DNA from: Tannerellaceae bacterium
GTDB taxonomy: Bacteria > Bacteroidota > Bacteroidia > Bacteroidales > Tannerellaceae
Assembly (NCBI GenBank): GCA_031257015.1
Contig: JAIRPK010000036.1
Span: 1-56,697, forward strand
DNA length: 56,697 nt
Direction of reading: 5' to 3'
The notes under the pieces were generated by a model. The model was not told the DNA's origin. It searched no databases and worked only from the letters and a program-made list of their open reading frames with translations. Shown here in pieces: positions 51,796 through 56,697 of the stretch; positions within the stretch are counted from its first letter, which is position 1; each line of letters begins with the position of its first letter. A program made the translations under genes and the position numbers.

Positions 51796-53970
51796 TTAAA
51801 ACCGTAATTTTATTCCTACATTCATCACAAAACCGTCCAACGGCGCGTAAATGTCTTTGAAAACAGGGTTTGTTATCGAACCTGTGTAGATATTTCCAAA
51901 GCGTGTTTGCCGCGTGTCCGTAAAATTTTCAAAGTTGGAAAAGATGGAAAACTGTTCCCAAATCCGTTCAACCATTGCGCCGAATACCCAGTAGGCTTTC
52001 CCCGTTGTACCGTCGTTCAACGATTGACGACTGTTGTAATACGCTTCCAGCCCCACTCGCCATTTTTCTTCTACTTCGTACATCAAAACTGCATTGATAC
52101 GGTGTTTCGGCGTTAACGGATTTTGATAACGTTTGTCGTTTTCTTTAACAACGGCATCGGTAAAGGTATAGCCTACATAGAGTTTGAAATCTTCGTAGCC
52201 GACTTTTACATTGGTTTCTGCGCCTTTTGTATCGGTATGCCCGTCGATATTTTGAAATTGATGGTTGCTGTCGCTCAATGGAATCAGCATCAAGGGATTG
52301 TTCAAATAGGTGTAGAAAAACAATTGATTGACGCTGAAAGTGATTTTGTCGGCAATCAAGGTGCGGTAATTGATATCTGCATTAACACCGAAACTGCGTT
52401 CCAATTGGTTGACTTCGTTGTTTATCGGCAATACGTTTTTATATTGTATCCGTTCGCTTTCTTCGGTAAAAATGGTTGGCGTTTTGTAGCCCAATCCGCC
52501 GCCAATGCGGGAAGTCCATTTTTGATTCAGCTTGAACAGCGCCGACAAGCGAGGCAAGAGCGCAAAGCCGTAATCAACTACATAATCGCCGCGCAATCCG
52601 CTTTCGAGACTAAACCAGTCGGTTATTTTGGAAAGGTTTTGCAAGAAAACGCCGCCTGTCAACTGGTCGTAATTGCGGGACGCAATATTTCCAGTTATTT
52701 GGTTTTCTTTAAAATTATCCGTCCATAGATTTGCGCCGCTAACCCATTCTGTATTTTCGCCTGCATACGAATAATTTATTTCGCTGAATGTGCCGTTTTG
52801 AACGCCGTCGAAAATATAATCGGGTATGGTTATCGTGCGTCCGAAATGACTGTAACTGTTGCGAAGGTTCATTTTTGATTTGTCCGAAAAACGATGTTCC
52901 AACGAAAATTGAACGCTGATACGCTTTGTTTTATTTCGTTCAAAATAAACCTGTTCATTGTCTTTTTTTTCTTTCAGGTACAGCATATCGCCACCCAAAC
53001 GGTTTTCAAAGGTAGTGTTCACACCAAAATCTGCTTTTGTTTTTTCGTTGAAATAAACAAACAAGCGAGGATTAACCGTATATCGTTCCACCTTCGGAAT
53101 TGCGCTCAAGCCAATGTCGGCAGGGTCGTATGGCGTGTTGCTGTTGCGCGAGGCAAACAGTGTTACACCGATTTTATTGAATTTCTGGGAATAAAATCCG
53201 CTAATGTCCAATCCCAGAGCCGAAGTCCCGTTCATGAGAAAATTCAATTCGCGATTTTCGGTCGGCGTTTTGGAAATGAGGTTTACCAATCCCGCTATTG
53301 CGCCGCCGCCGTAGAGGGTTGAGGAAGAGCCTTTCACTATTTCCACTTGTTTAAGGTCAAGCGGCGGAATCTGGAGTAACCCCAATCCGCTTGCTGCCCC
53401 GGAATACAACGGAAGACCGTCTTTGAGGATTTGCGTATATCGACCGTCCAAACCTTGTATGCGAATGGAAGCGTTCGCCGAAATAGGCGAGGTCTGTTGC
53501 GTTTGAATACCGGTGCTTTCGCTCAGCAACATGCGAATATCGCCGGGCTTCATATTCGCTTTTTCGTCCAGTTCCTCCACGCCTATAAATTCCAGACGGG
53601 TAGGAATATTTTGAATCGTTCGTGTACTTCGGGTGGAACTAATGACAACTTCTTCGAGTTCGGCGGTTTCGCTTTCTAAAAATATACGTATCGTATCGCT
53701 ATTTGAAAGTGGGAATACAAATTTTTGTTGCTGCGATATGTAACCCAAATATGAGAACTCAATGGTTTGCTCGCCGTCGGAAATATTTTGGATTATAATT
53801 ACTCCGTTTACATCTGCTGTATATCCGTTTGCCGTACCTTTTACGACTACAGTTGCACCAATTAATACCTCTTGGGTATCGGCGTCTTTAATTGTTGCCC
53901 TGAATGTATTTTGGGCAAGTAAAGCGTTGCACGAAAACAGTGCAACGAATAAAAACATGTATGATTTCAT
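51796..53970 (-). CDS. TonB-dependent outer-membrane receptor
   Basis: A 724-aa receptor. The signal MKSYMFLFVALFSCNALLAQ precedes a carboxypeptidase-regulatory-like domain (VLIGATVVVKGTANGYTADV, FSYLGYISQQQKF). The TonB box region is TAELEEVVISSTRSTRTIQN. The plug has GDIRMLLSESTGIQTQQTSP, IRIQGLDGRYTQILKDGLPL, YSGAASGLGLLQIPPLDLKQ and VEIVKGSSSTLYGGGAIAGL. The barrel ends in MNVGIKLRF with C-terminal Phe. Shortness and lack of a SusD partner suggest uptake of a metal chelate or vitamin rather than glycan. The adjacent DUF6660 cysteine-rich protein supports a metal link by inference. Confidence 0.92.
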   Translation of the reverse strand: MKSYMFLFVALFSCNALLAQNTFRATIKDADTQEVLIGATVVVKGTANGYTADVNGVIIIQNISDGEQTIEFSYLGYISQQQKFVFPLSNSDTIRIFLESETAELEEVVISSTRSTRTIQNIPTRLEFIGVEELDEKANMKPGDIRMLLSESTGIQTQQTSPISANASIRIQGLDGRYTQILKDGLPLYSGAASGLGLLQIPPLDLKQVEIVKGSSSTLYGGGAIAGLVNLISKTPTENRELNFLMNGTSALGLDISGFYSQKFNKIGVTLFASRNSNTPYDPADIGLSAIPKVERYTVNPRLFVYFNEKTKADFGVNTTFENRLGGDMLYLKEKKDNEQVYFERNKTKRISVQFSLEHRFSDKSKMNLRNSYSHFGRTITIPDYIFDGVQNGTFSEINYSYAGENTEWVSGANLWTDNFKENQITGNIASRNYDQLTGGVFLQNLSKITDWFSLESGLRGDYVVDYGFALLPRLSALFKLNQKWTSRIGGGLGYKTPTIFTEESERIQYKNVLPINNEVNQLERSFGVNADINYRTLIADKITFSVNQLFFYTYLNNPLMLIPLSDSNHQFQNIDGHTDTKGAETNVKVGYEDFKLYVGYTFTDAVVKENDKRYQNPLTPKHRINAVLMYEVEEKWRVGLEAYYNSRQSLNDGTTGKAYWVFGAMVERIWEQFSIFSNFENFTDTRQTRFGNIYTGSITNPVFKDIYAPLDGFVMNVGIKLRF

Positions 53971-54053
53971 TTTATTTTTTGCTTAATTTGGTGAATACTC
54001 AAATTACGTCGAGAAGAATAAATATCTCGACAGTTAAATTCTTCGATAAATAA

Positions 54054-54344
54054 TTAAGCAAATTTTGGCGGCTGCCAAATACCGTCAAGGAAAATATCTG
54101 TATAAATATGTAGTTCGTACATGTTTATTTCGGCAGATAGTTCTTGTGGATGGGTTTCTGTATAGACAATATCTGTTGTTACAAAGCCGACACAAGTATT
54201 ACAAAGTGAAAATGGCGAACAGCAATCGGCACAATCGTGCTGTTCGGTTTGACATTCGTTATCTCCCACGCTGCAAGTATCGGAACAAAACGAAACTGAA
54301 AGCGCTAAAACATAAAGGGATAATATGACTGCAAAAATTTTCAT
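54054..54344 (-). CDS. DUF6660 family small cysteine-rich protein
   Basis: A 96-aa protein. MKIFAVILSLYVLALSVSFC is a signal-like segment, followed by cysteine-rich SDTCSVGDNECQTEQHDCAD and CCSPFSLCNTCVGF, then a C-terminus ending IFLDGIWQPPKFA. The IWQPPK ending and Cys/His-rich middle are the DUF6660 pattern, a family usually encoded upstream of TonB receptors in Bacteroidetes mobile elements. The start at 54344 follows the TATCTTTG box at 54361-54368, which excludes the distal ATG. Possible metal binding, not shown. Confidence 0.82.
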   Translation of the reverse strand: MKIFAVILSLYVLALSVSFCSDTCSVGDNECQTEQHDCADCCSPFSLCNTCVGFVTTDIVYTETHPQELSAEINMYELHIYTDIFLDGIWQPPKFA

Positions 54345-54360
54345 GCTGCGAAACTCGACG

Positions 54361-54368
54361 CAAAGATA
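54361..54368 (-). promoter_or_regulatory. Bacteroidetes -7 box (TATCTTTG) for DUF6660-TonB genes
   Basis: Minus-strand TATCTTTG, exact TAnnTTTG match, 17 nt before the ATG at 54344. The TonB receptor gene follows 83 bp after the DUF6660 stop and is probably co-transcribed. Confidence 0.65.
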
Positions 54369-54415
54369 ACACTTTTGGGTGTAAACCACAATCCGTTTTG
54401 GTAAAATGGTATTTG

Positions 54416-55636
54416 CTAAAATCTAATCCCCCTGTCTTTTCGCGGCTCCTGCCTTACCCTAATTCCTATACCTTGTTGAAGTTCCCTGTACTTCTGCCTG
54501 AACCAATCCAAAATATTCGTTCCATTCAGATTTAAGCGCAATCTATTCGGGTTGTCCTGCTCTTTTTCGATTTTCAGATTTATGTTTTCTGCCGTGAATT
54601 TTTGATTGTGTTCAGGTGAAAAGAAAGAAAAGGATCTAGCAGTGAGTGTTTTGCCTTCAAACAGCGATTTTATGCTTTCAATGGCAAGCCCAATCTTTTT
54701 GCAAAGTCCGGCTATACGAAGCTGTTCCTTCATCATCGGGAACAATTCGTGTATGAGGCTTAATTCTTCCTGTGCCTTGTATGGCTCATAATCCTGTTTT
54801 GCCTTTTGCAGTCTGGCTTCGACGGTTGTCAATTCCTCTTTCCTGTTCCGTACATGCCTGTCCATATCAAGAAACTTTTCCCTTGCCTCGTCCTTGCGGT
54901 CATACAAGTCCCTTGTTTTATCATAAACTTCCTGCTGTTCTTCTTTCAGTGCAACAATATCTTCCTTCAGGCTTTCGTTTTCAAGGTACAGTTCCCTGTA
55001 ATACTGCTGCGTGGTAGTATGCCTCGCTTCTGAGCCGTCAATGCCCCGGTTTAATCCGTATTTATTCATCGCTTCTGCGTAGCTGTCCTGATAGTATTTC
55101 AACTTGTTGCGATTCATCACGTCATCGACGCACAGGCGGGCAGCGTTGGGGTTCTTCTTTTTGTATTTCTTTTTGCCGTCTTCCTGCTTTGCGGTCTTGG
55201 CTTTCCGCCGTTCGCATGTTACAACCGGGACAATGGTAGCGTGGATATGGGGCGTTTTCTCGTCCATGTGAAGGACTGCCGAGACAAGGTTTTCTTTCCC
55301 GAAAGTCCGTTTGAGCCAGTCGATATTATCTTTACACCAGTTGTTAAGTTGTCCGGCTTCCTCGATGCGCTGCATGTTTCCGGGGCTTCCCGACAGCATG
55401 ACGCGGATTGCACGGACTTGGTTGTGGCTAACCTTGCGGGTAATGCCTGCCGTATCTATCCGGTGTTGAATCGCTTCCGTGCGGCTGTTCACACCATCGG
55501 GTGGGGCAATGAGTTCCCTGTTCAGGTGCGTGCGGGTTTTATCCGCATTTTTCGGGTCTATTGTCCGCTCAATGTGGGCGGACATGGCAGCGTCGTTGCC
55601 CGACGCCTTATCTAAATGAAGTACTGCGTAACCCAT
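54416..55636 (-). CDS. MobV family relaxase (Mob/Pre)
   Basis: A 406-aa plasmid-mobilization relaxase. The N-terminal nuclease domain begins MGYAVLHLDKASGNDAAMSA, has SAHIERT, a second motif in NRELI, and the metal-binding histidine motif VLHMDEKTPHIHATIVPV (HxDExxPHxH). The C-terminal half is a long coiled coil (EDIVALKEEQQEVYDKTRDL; YDRKDEAREKFLDMDRHVRN). This type nicks oriT and mobilizes plasmids or NBU-like elements with helper conjugation. The start is at 55636. A pair of hairpins within the 300 bp upstream fits an origin of transfer. Confidence 0.93.
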   Translation of the reverse strand: MGYAVLHLDKASGNDAAMSAHIERTIDPKNADKTRTHLNRELIAPPDGVNSRTEAIQHRIDTAGITRKVSHNQVRAIRVMLSGSPGNMQRIEEAGQLNNWCKDNIDWLKRTFGKENLVSAVLHMDEKTPHIHATIVPVVTCERRKAKTAKQEDGKKKYKKKNPNAARLCVDDVMNRNKLKYYQDSYAEAMNKYGLNRGIDGSEARHTTTQQYYRELYLENESLKEDIVALKEEQQEVYDKTRDLYDRKDEAREKFLDMDRHVRNRKEELTTVEARLQKAKQDYEPYKAQEELSLIHELFPMMKEQLRIAGLCKKIGLAIESIKSLFEGKTLTARSFSFFSPEHNQKFTAENINLKIEKEQDNPNRLRLNLNGTNILDWFRQKYRELQQGIGIRVRQEPRKDRGIRF

Positions 55637-55684
55637 ATTCTTATCTGTTTGTACTGTTAAAAATTAGCTTGAAAATTTATTATT

Positions 55685-55736
55685 GGCTTCTTTTGGGGAA
55701 GCCTCCGGGGGGATTCCAAAGGGGGAACGCCTTTGG
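55685..55736. other. candidate oriT region with two adjacent hairpins
   Basis: Arms GGCTTC (55685-55690) with GAAGCC (55698-55703), and CCAAAGG (55716-55722) with CCTTTGG (55730-55736), lie 50-100 bp upstream of the MobV gene with a G-rich stretch (CCGGGGGGATT) between. Position before the relaxase gene and the hairpin pair are what MobV origins show. The nick site is not identified. Confidence 0.5.
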
Positions 55737-55868
55737 CTTATTGGGACTTTTTTAGTGTAGATTTATCGGAGCGTTAAGAAAAAGTCCTAATAAGCTACGT
55801 CATTTTTCAAAATGACCTTCGGCGCAGTTGCGGTTATATTCCTTTTGCCTTTCTTTTTTCTTTGGAGA

Positions 55869-55913
55869 ATACAGCGAACACAGTGCAGACTGACTGTACT
55901 GTGTTCGCTGTAT
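55869..55913 (+). terminator. perfect 16-bp hairpin with T-run
   Basis: ATACAGCGAACACAGT (55869-55884) and ACTGTGTTCGCTGTAT (55898-55913), with further CAG/CTG pairing in the loop, followed on the plus strand by CTTTTTT. No plus-strand gene ends here; the integrase ends 30 bp to the right on the other strand. It may insulate the mobile element or form part of its transfer region. Confidence 0.55.
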
Positions 55914-55942
55914 CTTTTTTCTTTTTTCACCGGCATACTGTA

Positions 55943-56697
55943 TTAGATAGCCTCACAAATGCTCTTTTCCATATTCCCGATTTTTTGCGATAGCGTTTCC
56001 ATATCCTGACTGATTTTCTGGTTGGTTATCTTCGCATAAATTTGGGTCGTCTTAATATTCGTATGTCCCAGTATCCGGCTCACCGTTTCAATCGGCATAC
56101 CCTGTGATAAAAAAATAAGGGTCGCCGCCGTATGGCGTGCAACATGGTAGGTTAATCTGGTCTTTATTCCGCATTGTACGCCTATCTTTTTCAGCTTGCC
56201 GTTACAACTGCTGTTGCTTGGCATGGGGAATACGCGGTTATCCCTCGCCATACCCCGATACTTTTCTATTATACGTTTGGGAACTTCCAAAAGCCTGATA
56301 TTGGAGTTTGTATTGGTCTTCTGCCGGTGGGTGATAATCCACAGGTTGCCGTCAAAGAAGGTTTGAAGATGGTCGTAAGTGAGATTCCTTACATCCGCAT
56401 ACGCTAAACCGGTGAACACCGAAAAAACAAAGAGGTCGCGCACAAGCTCGTATGTTTTGTTTTTCATTGGGGCGTCCATCAGGGATTGGAGTTCCTCTTG
56501 GGACAAATAGCCTCTATCTACGTTTTCAGGACTGTTAATATAGCCTGCGAAAGGATTAAAGGGTAACAGGCCTGCGTTCCTTGCAATGGATATGATATGC
56601 TTCAACACAATCATATATCCCCATACGGTATTGGTTCGACAGCCTTTTTCTTTTCGCAAATAATACTCAAAATCGTTGATAAAACTAAGGCTTAGTT
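55943..56697 (-). CDS. tyrosine recombinase/integrase, N-terminus beyond the window
   Basis: At least 250 aa of a phage-type integrase; the frame stays open to the right edge (upstream codons read SLSFINDFEYYLRKEKG). The SAM-like core-binding part is IVLKHIISIARNAGLLPFNP. The catalytic domain has the first Arg in LFVFSVFTGLAYADVRNL-type context (here Ala replaces the usual Arg position loosely: GLAYADVRNLTYD), KTNTNSNIRLLEVPKRIIEK, the HxxR box LTYHVARHTAATLIFLSQ, and LGHTNIKTTQIYAKI with the nucleophilic Tyr. It would integrate the mobilizable element at a target not seen here. Typical of Bacteroides NBU/CTn integrases. Confidence 0.9.
   Translation of the reverse strand, partial: LSLSFINDFEYYLRKEKGCRTNTVWGYMIVLKHIISIARNAGLLPFNPFAGYINSPENVDRGYLSQEELQSLMDAPMKNKTYELVRDLFVFSVFTGLAYADVRNLTYDHLQTFFDGNLWIITHRQKTNTNSNIRLLEVPKRIIEKYRGMARDNRVFPMPSNSSCNGKLKKIGVQCGIKTRLTYHVARHTAATLIFLSQGMPIETVSRILGHTNIKTTQIYAKITNQKISQDMETLSQKIGNMEKSICEAI

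Noticed and set aside
1..56697. tRNA, rRNA or riboswitch genes
   Set aside because: No sequence with the conserved tRNA T-arm and acceptor pattern, no rRNA core sequence and no known riboswitch core was seen on reading both strands; a covariance search was not possible.

Overview
The window is a bacterial chromosome segment from the phylum Bacteroidota, order Bacteroidales. The evidence is the gene set (a SusC/RagA-type TonB fragment, GHL10 glycosidase, DUF3822, DUF4837, DUF5606, an NVEALA peptide, a MobV relaxase and a BtrH-type acyltransferase) and the recurring Bacteroidetes -7 promoter element TAnnTTTG at many gene starts. Gene order (DUF3822-rsmD, ftsK-lolA-trxB, DUF4837-pdxA, DUF2520-kdsC-maf) resembles the Bacteroides/Parabacteroides/Tannerella group. 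No rRNA or tRNA gene was found, so the genus cannot be fixed.

Layout. 1-5 kb: housekeeping genes (an outer-membrane barrel protein, rsmD, a RecD-like helicase). 5.7-8.9 kb: relic of a conjugative element, in which a decayed coupling-protein gene (mobC/traG-like) is interrupted by two decayed group II introns. 9.2-11.8 kb: AT-rich island with a 6-bladed-propeller lipoprotein, an NVEALA peptide, a small HTH protein and a truncated SusC. 12.3-17.4 kb: a pile of nested mobile DNA. IS4-family fragments carry a 101-bp MITE-like insertion and a group IIC intron sitting just behind a terminator hairpin, and a dead IS3 element follows. 17.5-18.7 kb is decayed sequence. 18.7-24.3 kb: ftsK-lolA-trxB-GHL10 on the minus strand. 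25-29.5 kb: five-gene plus-strand operon of a KAS III-like enzyme, a small HTH-like protein, a BtrH-type acyltransferase and an ABC-2 exporter. 29.9-38.6 kb: lon, DUF5606, rplS, capsule/EPS export genes (Wzz and Wza types), and a pdxA whose conserved active-site residues have changed. 38.8-45.2 kb: ECF sigma factor with a membrane partner, an NtrB/NtrC-type two-component pair and a GH3-family protein. 45.4-51.2 kb: surface-repeat protein, an unknown 482-aa protein, and DUF2520-kdsC-maf-comB. 51.8-56.7 kb: probable mobilizable element with a TonB receptor, DUF6660 protein, MobV relaxase and a tyrosine integrase that runs off the window.

The most distinctive signal is a set of seven intergenic arrays with a 21-bp period (about 2-190, 12228-12280, 24493-24887, 29617-29714, 36013-36090, 40495-40906 and 46479-46793). 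Most units are a 15-nt quasi-palindrome, GAnnCTCnGAGnnTC, plus a 6-nt linker. Two arrays instead use a palindrome centred on TTTAAA. Because 21 is a multiple of three, the arrays create long false reading frames, but several 22-bp units show that they are not maintained as protein. The acyl-transfer/export operon at 25-29.5 kb and the NVEALA/lipoprotein pair are the best candidates for undescribed protein systems.
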